A stretch of DNA of 9,334 nt, taken from M55B157 sp965657825 (GTDB lineage: Bacteria > Actinomycetota > Actinomycetes > S36-B12). The translations under genes and the position numbers were made by a program. Below, piece after piece: positions 1 through 6,120 of the stretch (position 1 is the first letter of the stretch; the number at the start of each line of letters is the position of its first letter). The notes under the pieces were generated by a model. It was not told the origin of the DNA and did not search any database. It saw only the letters and a program-made list of their open reading frames with translations. The stretch spans positions 1 to 9,334 of the forward strand of contig CBFHQG010000086.1 in NCBI GenBank assembly GCA_965657825.1, read 5' to 3'.

Positions 1-63
1 ACGTTCCAACCACGGCAGCGCAGATGCCAGAACGGCGGCCTTGTCGTGTGCGTTGAGAGTCAT
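1..63 (-). CDS. argB: Acetylglutamate kinase, N-terminal fragment (cut by window edge)
   Basis: Only the first 21 codons are present, reading MTLNAHDKAAVLASALPWLER from an ATG at 61-63. The pattern KAxVLxxALPWLxR is the usual opening of actinobacterial ArgB, which phosphorylates N-acetylglutamate in the second step of arginine synthesis and is normally the arginine-feedback-inhibited enzyme. None of the catalytic residues fall inside the window. The start is supported by GGTGAGGA just upstream on the minus strand, about 6 nt before the ATG, and by the 34-nt gap to the argJ stop, which fits an argC-argJ-argB operon. The call rests on this short N-terminus plus gene order. Confidence 0.85.
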   Translation of the reverse strand, partial: MTLNAHDKAAVLASALPWLER

Positions 64-97
64 GATGTCCTCACCGAGAGTCTGGTACCGGATGCGG

Positions 98-1264
98 TCA
101 CGTGGAGTAGGCGGAATTCTCGTGGACGTAATCGCCCGTCAGGTCATTGGTCCACACGGATGCTTCGGATGAACCAGCATGCAGGTCGACGCGGATCACG
201 ACCTCGCGACCGGACATGTCGACTCCCTCGCGTGGATCACCCGCTGCACCGGATCGGGCCACCCACACTCCATTGATCGCAACGTCGACGGCGTCGGATG
301 CGAACTGCGCCGAGGTCGTACCGATCGCGGAGAGCACCCGTCCCCAGTTGGGATCCTCTCCGTGGATCGCGCACTTGAGCAGATTGCTGCGCGCGATCGC
401 GCGACCCACCTCGACGGCCTCATCCTCCGTGGCGGCATTCACGACGTCGATGCGGATATCCTTGCTGGCACCTTCGGCATCGGCGATCAACTGGCGTGCT
501 AGGTCCGCGCACACCGTGAAGACTGACTCGGCGAACTCATCACCTTCCGGGTGAACCCCGCTGGCACCACTGGCCATCAGCAGCACCGTGTCGTTCGTTG
601 ACATGCAGCCATCAGAATCAATGCGGTCGAAGGTTCGCCGTGTCGCCTCGCGCAGGGCCCTACACGCCGTGTCGTGATCGACGTCGGCATCGGTGGTGAG
701 CACGACCAGCATCGTGGCCAGGCCGGGGGCGAGCATGCCCGCTCCCTTTGCCATCCCCCCGACCACGTATCCAGCACCAGCCTGCAACGACTCTTTCGGC
801 ACCGAGTCAGTGGTCATGATGGCCCGTGCGGCAGCCGGGCCTCCATCGTCGGCAAGACCGGTGGTACACGCATCGACACCCGCGAGGAGTATCGGCATCG
901 GCAGGAGTTCACCGATCAGGCCGGTCGAGCACACCACGACCTCACCGGCACCGACCTCTTCGCCGATCGCTGACAGCTGTTCGGCAACGTACTCCGCCGT
1001 CGCATGGGTGTCAGCAAAGCCCTTCGGCCCGGTGCAGGCATTCGCGCCACCAGAATTCAACACGACCGCGTGCGCCTCGCCATCGGCCAGAACCTGGCGG
1101 CTCCACAGCACCGGGGCAGCCGGGAAGCGATTGCTGGTGAACACCGCGCATGCAGTCTGTACGGGGCCGTTGTTGACGACGAGTGCGACGTCGGGTGCAC
1201 CGCTTGCCTTGATACCGGCGGCGACTCCCGCCGCGGTGAAGCCCTGGGCCGCCGTGACGCTCAT
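98..1264 (-). CDS. argJ: Glutamate N-acetyltransferase (ornithine acetyltransferase) ArgJ
   Basis: This 388-residue protein is full length for the family. ArgJ transfers the acetyl group from N-acetylornithine to glutamate in the cytoplasm, closing the acetyl cycle of arginine synthesis; some members also use acetyl-CoA for the first step, and the sequence alone does not show which type this is. Family marks seen are STGLIGE at 113-119 (oxyanion-hole region), MTTDSVPKE at 150-158, KGAGMLAPGLATML at 173-186, and the C-terminal WTNDLTGDYVHENSAYST. The precursor self-cleaves before the Thr of the ATML motif, here between A183 and T184, giving alpha and beta chains. The ATG overlaps the argC stop in ATGA (1261-1264), so translation is probably coupled. 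The TGA stop is 34 nt before argB. Confidence 0.97.
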   Translation of the reverse strand: MSVTAAQGFTAAGVAAGIKASGAPDVALVVNNGPVQTACAVFTSNRFPAAPVLWSRQVLADGEAHAVVLNSGGANACTGPKGFADTHATAEYVAEQLSAIGEEVGAGEVVVCSTGLIGELLPMPILLAGVDACTTGLADDGGPAAARAIMTTDSVPKESLQAGAGYVVGGMAKGAGMLAPGLATMLVVLTTDADVDHDTACRALREATRRTFDRIDSDGCMSTNDTVLLMASGASGVHPEGDEFAESVFTVCADLARQLIADAEGASKDIRIDVVNAATEDEAVEVGRAIARSNLLKCAIHGEDPNWGRVLSAIGTTSAQFASDAVDVAINGVWVARSGAAGDPREGVDMSGREVVIRVDLHAGSSEASVWTNDLTGDYVHENSAYST

Positions 1265-2292
1265 GGCGCCACCCCGTCCACGGGTAGTCCCGCGGTCTCG
1301 GGAAGGTCGAGGATCAGGTTCGCGTTCTGTATCGCCTGCCCGGCAGCACCCTTGACGAGGTTGTCGATGGCCGCGACGACGACTGCACGACCTGAGTGCG
1401 CATCAGCAGCAACCTGCATGTGGACGGTATTGGCTCCGTACGTCGAGGACGTCGCCGGCCACTGCCCCTCGGGGAGAACATGCACGAAGGGTTCGTGCGC
1501 GTAGGCGTTGTGCAGGCATTCCCGAAGCGTGTCAACGCTCACGCCGTCACTGAGGGTGGCCGTGGCAGTCGCCAGGATTCCGCGCGACATGGGCGCGAGA
1601 AGCGGAGTGAACGACACTCGCACCGGGGCTCCCGCCGCCTGCGTGAGCGCCTGCTCGATCTCCGGGGTGTGCTGGTGGATGCCACCGACCTTGTAGGCCG
1701 ACATCGACCCCATCACCTGGCTGGCCAGCAGAGTCTCCGACGGGGAACGCCCCGCTCCGGAGGTGCCGGAGGCTGCGACGACGACGATGTCCTCCCCTTC
1801 GACGAGATCGGCACTCAACAGCGGGGCAAGGGCGAGGATGGTCGCGGTGGGATAGCAGCCGGGATTGGCGACCCGCGTGGCTTCGCGAATGCGTTCACGC
1901 GCACCGGACAATTCGGGGAGGCCATAGACCCACGTCCCCGCATGGGTGCCGCCGTAGTAGTGCTTCCAATCGCTGGCATCGGCCAGGCGGAAGTCCGCAC
2001 CCAGATCGACCACGGCGGTGTCCGGTCCGAGTCCGGCGACCAGGGCCGCGGACTCCCCGTGGGGCAGGGCACAGAACACCAGATCGGCTACCCCCAGCAC
2101 GTCAGCGTCCGCGGCGATCAGCGGACGGTCAGCCAGGGCGGTCAATTGTGGATGCACCTCGCCCACCGTGCGCCCGGCCTTGGTGCCCGCGGCGATCGGG
2201 CCGAGGTCGAGGTCGGGGTGGGCGTGAACGAGGCGCAGCAGCTCACCCCCGGCATAGCCGGAGGCACCCGCGACGGCGACGGTGAGGGACAT
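1261..2292 (-). CDS. argC: N-acetyl-gamma-glutamyl-phosphate reductase ArgC
   Basis: This enzyme reduces N-acetylglutamyl phosphate to the semialdehyde with NADPH, the third step of arginine synthesis. Starting at the ATG at 2290-2292 it has 343 residues, normal for the family. It opens MSLTVAVAGASGYAGGE, with the Rossmann glycine motif GASGYAGGE at residues 9-17. The catalytic cysteine is C146 in VANPGCYPT, the HQHTPE motif with the active-site histidine lies near 206-211, and NLVKGAAGQAIQN lies at 311-323. The reading frame stays open upstream to 2400, but that stretch is unlike the family and crosses the probable promoter and hairpin, so I reject the longer start. No Shine-Dalgarno sequence precedes the ATG; a good -10 element lies 8 nt upstream, so the message may be leaderless. 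It is the first gene of argC-argJ-argB. Confidence 0.97.
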   Translation of the reverse strand: MSLTVAVAGASGYAGGELLRLVHAHPDLDLGPIAAGTKAGRTVGEVHPQLTALADRPLIAADADVLGVADLVFCALPHGESAALVAGLGPDTAVVDLGADFRLADASDWKHYYGGTHAGTWVYGLPELSGARERIREATRVANPGCYPTATILALAPLLSADLVEGEDIVVVAASGTSGAGRSPSETLLASQVMGSMSAYKVGGIHQHTPEIEQALTQAAGAPVRVSFTPLLAPMSRGILATATATLSDGVSVDTLRECLHNAYAHEPFVHVLPEGQWPATSSTYGANTVHMQVAADAHSGRAVVVAAIDNLVKGAAGQAIQNANLILDLPETAGLPVDGVAP

Positions 2293-2300
2293 GGGAGCAA

Positions 2301-2331
2301 AGTATACGCATACACGCATATTCCTCGTCCA
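2301..2331 (-). promoter_or_regulatory. Probable argC promoter, possibly leaderless
   Basis: On the minus strand TATACT (2306-2301) matches five of six bases of the -10 consensus. A weak -35 candidate TGGACG (2331-2326) lies 19 nt upstream. Only 8 nt separate the -10 hexamer from the argC ATG, so transcription would begin at or within a few bases of the start codon. No ribosome-binding sequence is present, which agrees with a leaderless message, a common arrangement in actinobacteria. The -10 call is reasonable; the -35 is weak. Confidence 0.5.
2302..2320. promoter_or_regulatory. Possible ArgR operator (ARG box) over the argC promoter
   Basis: The minus strand reads TATGCGTGTATGCGTATAC. It holds a near-perfect 8-bp tandem repeat (TATGCGTG, TATGCGTA) and an imperfect palindrome with GTAT/ATAC outer arms. 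Half-sites of the TATGCA/TGCATA kind are typical of actinobacterial ARG boxes, and these differ by only a few bases. The site fills part of the -35/-10 spacer and overlaps the -10, where the arginine repressor would block transcription. It is unusually AT-rich for this window. Assignment to ArgR is inferred from position and resemblance; argR is not in the window. Confidence 0.4.
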
Positions 2332-2352
2332 GGTCCCCGTCCCCCTCTCCCC
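2329..2352 (-). other. G-rich tract upstream of the argC promoter
   Basis: The minus strand carries G runs of 4, 5, 4 and 2 (2352-2349, 2345-2341, 2338-2335, 2330-2329) separated by spacers of 2 to 4 nt. The tract lies between the intergenic hairpin and the argC -35 region and touches the hairpin arm. It could form a two-tier G-quadruplex on the minus strand, or simply be low-complexity filler. No coding sequence covers it. Confidence 0.35.
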
Positions 2353-2414
2353 GTCTGAGTCACGGTTCTGGTCGTTAACTGTCGCAGGTAGCGACCGCAC
2401 CCGTGACTCAGACG
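2352..2414 (-). terminator. Long two-tier hairpin, probable terminator of the pheST unit
   Basis: The arms CGTCTGAGTCACGG (2352-2365) and CCGTGACTCAGACG (2401-2414) are a perfect 14-bp inverted repeat. Inside them, after a 4 x 4 internal loop, 2370-2377 and 2389-2396 can pair over 8 positions with one G-U wobble, leaving an 11-nt loop. The structure starts 16 nt after the pheT stop, the usual place for an intrinsic terminator. It is followed by a G-rich tract rather than a T run, so it would be of the tail-less type described in actinobacteria. Because both arms are perfect and the span is 63 bp, a dispersed palindromic repeat is the main alternative. Confidence 0.55.
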
Positions 2415-2430
2415 CAATAGGGGTGAGGCG

Positions 2431-5004
2431 TCAGGTGCCGCGCAGGGTGGCGCCGTGACGTGCCGCGACGAGGGTGAGCGCACCCTCGCGGACAGCGGCG
2501 ATCTCCTCGGCCGACAGCGTGCGATCGGGGGCGCGTAGTCGTAGGGAGAACGCCAGGGATTTGGCCCCCTCGGGGACCTGAGGGCCGATGTAGGCATCGA
2601 ACAGGCGCACCGACTCCACCAGATCACCTCCGCCCTCGCGCACCGCGGCCGCGACTTCAGCGGCGGGGATATCCGCGGACACCACCAGGGCGATGTCCTC
2701 CTTTGCGACTGGCTGAGTACCGACCCGGGGTGCTGGTACCGCATCGACAGCGTGCTCGATCAGCGCATCGAGGTCGAGTTCGAATGCACAGGATCGGTCA
2801 GGTACCGAGGTAGCTGCCACCACCCGCGGGTGCAACTCGCCTGCGTAACCGATCACCTGTCCGTCGATGCTCAACCGCGCACATCGTCCGGGATGGAAGG
2901 GGGCATCCTGCGCCTGCTGGACCTCGAGATCGACTCCCACAGCTGCCGCAACATCACGCGCAGCCTGGATCGCGTCGGCCCAATCGAAGGGTGTCCCACT
3001 GCCCCACCATCCAGCCGGCTCTCGATGACCGACGAACACCGCGGACAGGAAGCGCGGCTGATCGGGCAACAGCGCCTCAAGAGCAGCCAACTCCGAGGAT
3101 GCCGGCCGAGTGTCGACCCCGGGTCGGGGGGGATCGCTGATGCCATCGGCGGTGTGACCTTCACGTAGGCGGAACACTCGCCCGCTCTCGCTCAGTGCCA
3201 CATCCTCACTGCCGCGAGACAGGCTGCGACGAACCGCTGCCAGGAGCCCCGGTAGGAGCGTCGTGCGCAACAGCGGTTGTTCGTCGCGCAACGGGTTGGC
3301 CAGCCGTGGCGCTTGCCTTCGGTCATCATCCGCTGGAATCCCCAGGGCATCGAGGTCATCGGTTCCGATGAAGGGATAGGTGAGGATCTCGACCACTCCG
3401 GTCCCTGCAAGGGCGTAGGCGATACGACGCCGCAGGCGTTGCTCGCGGGTGAGACCGAACCCGGAGGGTGCCGCCGGGAGAACCGAAGGGATCGCGTCGT
3501 AGCCGCCGAGCCGGAGAACCTCCTCGACCAAGTCCGCCGGATCAGTGAGATCCGGTCGCCACGACGGCGCGGTCACCCGCAACTGGGCCCCCTCAACCGC
3601 CACCACGCACCCAACGGCCTCCAGCCGGGAGATCACGGTCGACTCATCAATCGGCATTCCCGCGGTGCGTGCTGGTAGATCCGCGGGCATCTCGATGACC
3701 ACGGGTGAATACGGCGACTCCCACGCCGTCATACCAACGTAGGTTCCGCCTCCGTACTCCAAGAGCAGCTGCGCGGCTCTCGCTGAAGCGTAGGGAGCAA
3801 TGACACGGTCGACTCCCCGCTCGAACCGGCGCGAGGCTTCGCTGGGCAATCGATGACGGCGGACCGTGCGCGCAACCGCGACAGGGTCGAAGTGGGCTGC
3901 CTCGAGCACGATGTCGGTGGAATCATCGGTGATCTCCGTGGCAAGCCCGCCCATCGTGCCGGCTAGACCGATCGGGCCGGAGTCGTCGCGAATGACGATG
4001 TCCTGCGGATCCAAGGTTCGCTCGACGTGATCAAGAGTTGTCAAGGTGCGATCGGAGCCGGCTCGATCCGCGCGGACTACTCCGGTCAATGTCGATCCAT
4101 CGAAGGCGTGCAACGGTTGACCAGACTCGAGCATCACGTAATTGGTGACATCGACAGCGAGAGAGATCGGTCGCATCCCGGCAGCGACGAGGCGCCGACT
4201 AATCCAGGCCGGTGAGGAAGCATGCGGATCGAAATCGACGATGCGCCGCAGGGTGAACAGGTCGGCAACGCCGGGGTCGGCAACCGAGCAGTCCCAGGGC
4301 GCCGCGGTGTCAGCAGGTGCCGGCAGGTCAACGAGATCCATGGCGCGATCGTGGAAGGGACGACCGAATGAGATCGCCACCTCTCGTGCGATGCCCCGAA
4401 CCGAGAGCGCATAGCCCCGATCCGGAGTCACCGCGATATCGAGGATCTCCTCGCTGATGCCCAACAGCTGAGCAGCATCGGTACCAACGATGGCGGAGTC
4501 AGCGGGGTCGAAATCCGCAACGCCCCTGAGGGGAGAATGTGCCAATTGTTGCGGATTTCGGTTCAAGGTGGGGTCGAGGACGATGATGCCGGCGTGATCC
4601 TCGCCGAGGCCGAGTTCGCGCTCTGAGCAGATCATGCCGTTGGATACATGTCCGTAGGTTTCGCGAGCCGCGATACGGAAATCACCGGGGAGGGTAGTCC
4701 CGGGAAGGGCCACGACCACATGGTCGCCTGCCGCGAAATTACGCGCCCCGCAGATGATCCCGCGGACTCCGCCGTGCGCCTCCCCCACATCGACCTGACA
4801 CCAGCGGATCGGCTTCTTGAAGTCGGTGAGCTCCTCGATCTCCACAACGCGACCGATGAGCAAGGTGCCGTCGAATCCCGCACCGACGGTTTCGACGGAC
4901 TCGACTTCCAGACCCGCGTCGATCAGTCGCTCAGCCACCTCCCGCGCAGTCACACCGTCGGGGAGTTCGACCCACTCTAAGATCCACTCCAGGCTCACCC
5001 GCAC
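2431..5004 (-). CDS. pheT: Phenylalanyl-tRNA synthetase beta subunit PheT, with in-frame insertion
   Basis: This is the beta chain of the alpha2-beta2 cytoplasmic enzyme that charges tRNA-Phe. I start it at GTG 5002-5004, giving the family opening (M)RVSLEWILEWV and 857 residues; the frame extends 24 codons upstream into pheS, which I reject. GGAGG at 5015-5011 stands 6 nt before this GTG. Domains in order: EMAP-type tRNA-binding fold about 40-145 (NGMICSERELGLGEDHAGI at 122-140); TPDRGYALSVRGIARE at 193-208; B3/B4 editing region about 215-400 (SGQPLHAFDGSTL at 294-306); B5 about 405-505 (DLVEEVLRLGGYDAIP at 491-506); synthetase-like core about 515-730; FDX-ACB domain about 760-856. The gene follows pheS after 1 nt. 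Oddity: residues 145-167 hold about 22 extra residues encoded by a palindromic, direct-repeat-flanked segment; without it the length would be 835, near the actinobacterial norm. Confidence 0.97.
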   Translation of the reverse strand: MRVSLEWILEWVELPDGVTAREVAERLIDAGLEVESVETVGAGFDGTLLIGRVVEIEELTDFKKPIRWCQVDVGEAHGGVRGIICGARNFAAGDHVVVALPGTTLPGDFRIAARETYGHVSNGMICSERELGLGEDHAGIIVLDPTLNRNPQQLAHSPLRGVADFDPADSAIVGTDAAQLLGISEEILDIAVTPDRGYALSVRGIAREVAISFGRPFHDRAMDLVDLPAPADTAAPWDCSVADPGVADLFTLRRIVDFDPHASSPAWISRRLVAAGMRPISLAVDVTNYVMLESGQPLHAFDGSTLTGVVRADRAGSDRTLTTLDHVERTLDPQDIVIRDDSGPIGLAGTMGGLATEITDDSTDIVLEAAHFDPVAVARTVRRHRLPSEASRRFERGVDRVIAPYASARAAQLLLEYGGGTYVGMTAWESPYSPVVIEMPADLPARTAGMPIDESTVISRLEAVGCVVAVEGAQLRVTAPSWRPDLTDPADLVEEVLRLGGYDAIPSVLPAAPSGFGLTREQRLRRRIAYALAGTGVVEILTYPFIGTDDLDALGIPADDDRRQAPRLANPLRDEQPLLRTTLLPGLLAAVRRSLSRGSEDVALSESGRVFRLREGHTADGISDPPRPGVDTRPASSELAALEALLPDQPRFLSAVFVGHREPAGWWGSGTPFDWADAIQAARDVAAAVGVDLEVQQAQDAPFHPGRCARLSIDGQVIGYAGELHPRVVAATSVPDRSCAFELDLDALIEHAVDAVPAPRVGTQPVAKEDIALVVSADIPAAEVAAAVREGGGDLVESVRLFDAYIGPQVPEGAKSLAFSLRLRAPDRTLSAEEIAAVREGALTLVAARHGATLRGT
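4504..4577. repeat. 8-bp direct repeats bracketing the pheT insertion
   Basis: The octamer GGGGTCGA (plus strand) occurs at 4504-4511 and at 4570-4577, exactly 66 bp apart. On the coding strand it reads TCGACCCC, within the codons for Leu-Asp-Pro on one side and Phe-Asp-Pro on the other. Collapsing the two copies removes 22 codons in frame and leaves GIIVLDPADSAIVGTDAA, which reads like uninterrupted PheT. This fits a target-site duplication or a slippage footprint. The low-coordinate copy overlaps the palindrome arm by 3 bp, so the true duplication could be as short as 5 bp. Confidence 0.5.
4509..4560. repeat. Palindromic element inserted in the pheT coding sequence
   Basis: The arms CGAAATCCGCAAC (4509-4521) and GTTGCGGATTTCG (4548-4560) form a perfect 13-bp inverted repeat around a 26-nt centre. 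The centre holds a small stem CCCC-TGA-GGGG (4523-4533) and a local AT-rich patch including CAATTG. The segment is translated in frame as residues 149-166 of PheT (RNPQQLAHSPLRGVADFD) and uses TTG, GCA, CAT, TCT and AGG close together, codons that are sparse in the neighbouring GC-rich genes. The arms, the codon shift and the flanking direct repeats together suggest a small palindromic mobile or repetitive element, similar in concept to Rickettsia palindromic elements within genes. Whether copies exist elsewhere in the genome is unknown. Confidence 0.6.
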
Positions 5005-5005
5005 G

Positions 5006-6115
5006 TCAGACCTCCAGCCCGAAGGCGCGAGAGAATCGAATATCCCCCTCGACCATGTCACGCATATCGGTGACACCGTGCCGGAACATCAAGGTGCGCT
5101 CAACGCCCATCCCGAAGGCAAAACCGGAGTAGCGGTCCGTGTCGATACCTGCGGCCCGTAGGACGCGGGGGTTCACCATGCCGCACCCGCCCCATTCGAT
5201 CCAACCCTCGCTTCCGCAGGTGCGACAGGGATTGCTGGCATCACCGACCGACGTGCCTCGGCAGACGAAGCACTCCAGGTCAAGTTCCGCACTCGGTTCG
5301 GTGAAGGGGAAGTAGGACGGACGAAGTCGGGTGCGCACGCCCTCACCGAACATCGATTCCGCAAGGTGATCCAGAGTGCCTTTCAGGTGAGCCATCGTGA
5401 TTCCCTCATCGATAGCCAGGCCCTCGATCTGGTGGAACACCGGCGTGTGTGTCGCGTCAAGCTCGTCGGTGCGATACACCCGACCAGGTGCGACGACGTA
5501 TACCGGCAGTTCGCGCTCGAGCATCGCTCGCAATTGGATGGGCGATGTCTGGGTACGCATCACGACACCGCTGGCCTCCGAGCCGACGAAGAAGGTGTCC
5601 TGCATCGAGCGAGCGGGGTGATCAGGGGGGATGTTGAGCGCATCGAAGTTGAACCACTCGGCTTCCGCCTCAGGACCTTCCGCGAGCTCGTACCCCATCG
5701 CGATGAAGACCTCAGCCATCCGCTCCATCAAGGTCGACAGGGGGTGGCGAGCTCCTCGAAGTCGCCGATCCGTAGGCACGGTCACATCAACGGACTCCTC
5801 GACGAGCACGCGAGCGTCACGCTCGTCCTCCAACTCGCTCGTCCGGCGGTCCAGTGCATCCCGCACCGCCCCGCGCGCTGCACCCATGCGCTTGCCGACC
5901 TCAGCCTTCGCTGCCGGTGGCAGCGCTCCGATCTCTCGATTGGCCAGGGACAACGGCGACTTGTCACCGGCATGAGCGAGGCGGACCTGCTTGAGCGAAT
6001 CGAGATCATTCGCGGCTTCGATATCCGCTAATGCGGCAGAGACCATCGCTTCGATCGCCTCGGATTCAAGATTGGCCACGCCGACGGGATCGTAAGACTT
6101 GTTCGGAGCTGACAC
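5006..6115 (-). CDS. pheS: Phenylalanyl-tRNA synthetase alpha subunit PheS
   Basis: This is the catalytic class II synthetase subunit, 369 residues, pairing with PheT. The N-terminal helical coiled-coil region (about 1-105) should bind tRNA. Motif 1 lies near GARHPLSTLMERM (121-133); motif 2 is GRVYRTDELDATHTPVFHQI (211-230); FTEPSAELDLE is at 271-281; motif 3 is FGMGVERTLMF (334-344). Two CxxC pairs, C282/C285 and C297/C300, sit in an insertion before WGGCGMVNPR and could bind zinc; this is a known variant among actinobacterial PheS. The start is GTG at 6113-6115, giving the family N-terminus (M)SAPNKSYDPV, with GGAG 8 nt upstream inside the cysNC end. Only 5 nt separate it from the cysNC stop, so it is probably cotranscribed with the sulfate genes unless an internal promoter exists. 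Confidence 0.98.
   Translation of the reverse strand: MSAPNKSYDPVGVANLESEAIEAMVSAALADIEAANDLDSLKQVRLAHAGDKSPLSLANREIGALPPAAKAEVGKRMGAARGAVRDALDRRTSELEDERDARVLVEESVDVTVPTDRRLRGARHPLSTLMERMAEVFIAMGYELAEGPEAEAEWFNFDALNIPPDHPARSMQDTFFVGSEASGVVMRTQTSPIQLRAMLERELPVYVVAPGRVYRTDELDATHTPVFHQIEGLAIDEGITMAHLKGTLDHLAESMFGEGVRTRLRPSYFPFTEPSAELDLECFVCRGTSVGDASNPCRTCGSEGWIEWGGCGMVNPRVLRAAGIDTDRYSGFAFGMGVERTLMFRHGVTDMRDMVEGDIRFSRAFGLEV
5011..5015 (-). promoter_or_regulatory. Ribosome-binding site that fixes the pheT GTG start
   Basis: GGAGG on the minus strand lies in the last codons of pheS, 6 nt before the GTG at 5004-5002. It supports this start over the longer open frame that begins 24 codons upstream inside pheS. 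Confidence 0.75.
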
Positions 6116-6120
6116 CCCGC

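Noticed and set aside
390..401. Palindrome GCGCGATCGCGC in argJ
   Set aside because: It encodes the conserved GRAIARSNLLK region and is what Arg/Ala/Ile codons give at high GC; no sign of a repeat or binding site.
1396..2358. 320-codon open frame on the plus strand opposite argC
   Set aside because: It is antisense to a clear argC, its product is low-complexity Gly/Arg/Asp-rich and resembles nothing I know, and such frames are expected from GC-rich codon bias.
2293..2400. N-terminal extension of argC from 2400
   Set aside because: The 36 extra residues are unlike ArgC and the DNA holds the hairpin, G tract and promoter; the family sequence starts at MSLTVAVAGASG.
3114..3126. Short palindrome CGACCCCGGGTCG in pheT
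   Set aside because: Six-base arms in a GC-rich linker of PheT; expected by chance and without flanking repeats or a codon shift.
5005..5076. N-terminal extension of pheT from 5076
   Set aside because: It would overlap the pheS end by more than 20 codons; the GTG at 5004 has a GGAGG 6 nt upstream and gives the standard N-terminus.
5801..5827. Inverted repeat GACGAGC/GCTCGTC with a nested stem within pheS
   Set aside because: It is short and explained by Glu/Arg/Asp-rich coding of a conserved part of the N-terminal coiled coil; there are no flanking repeats and no extra residues compared with the family.
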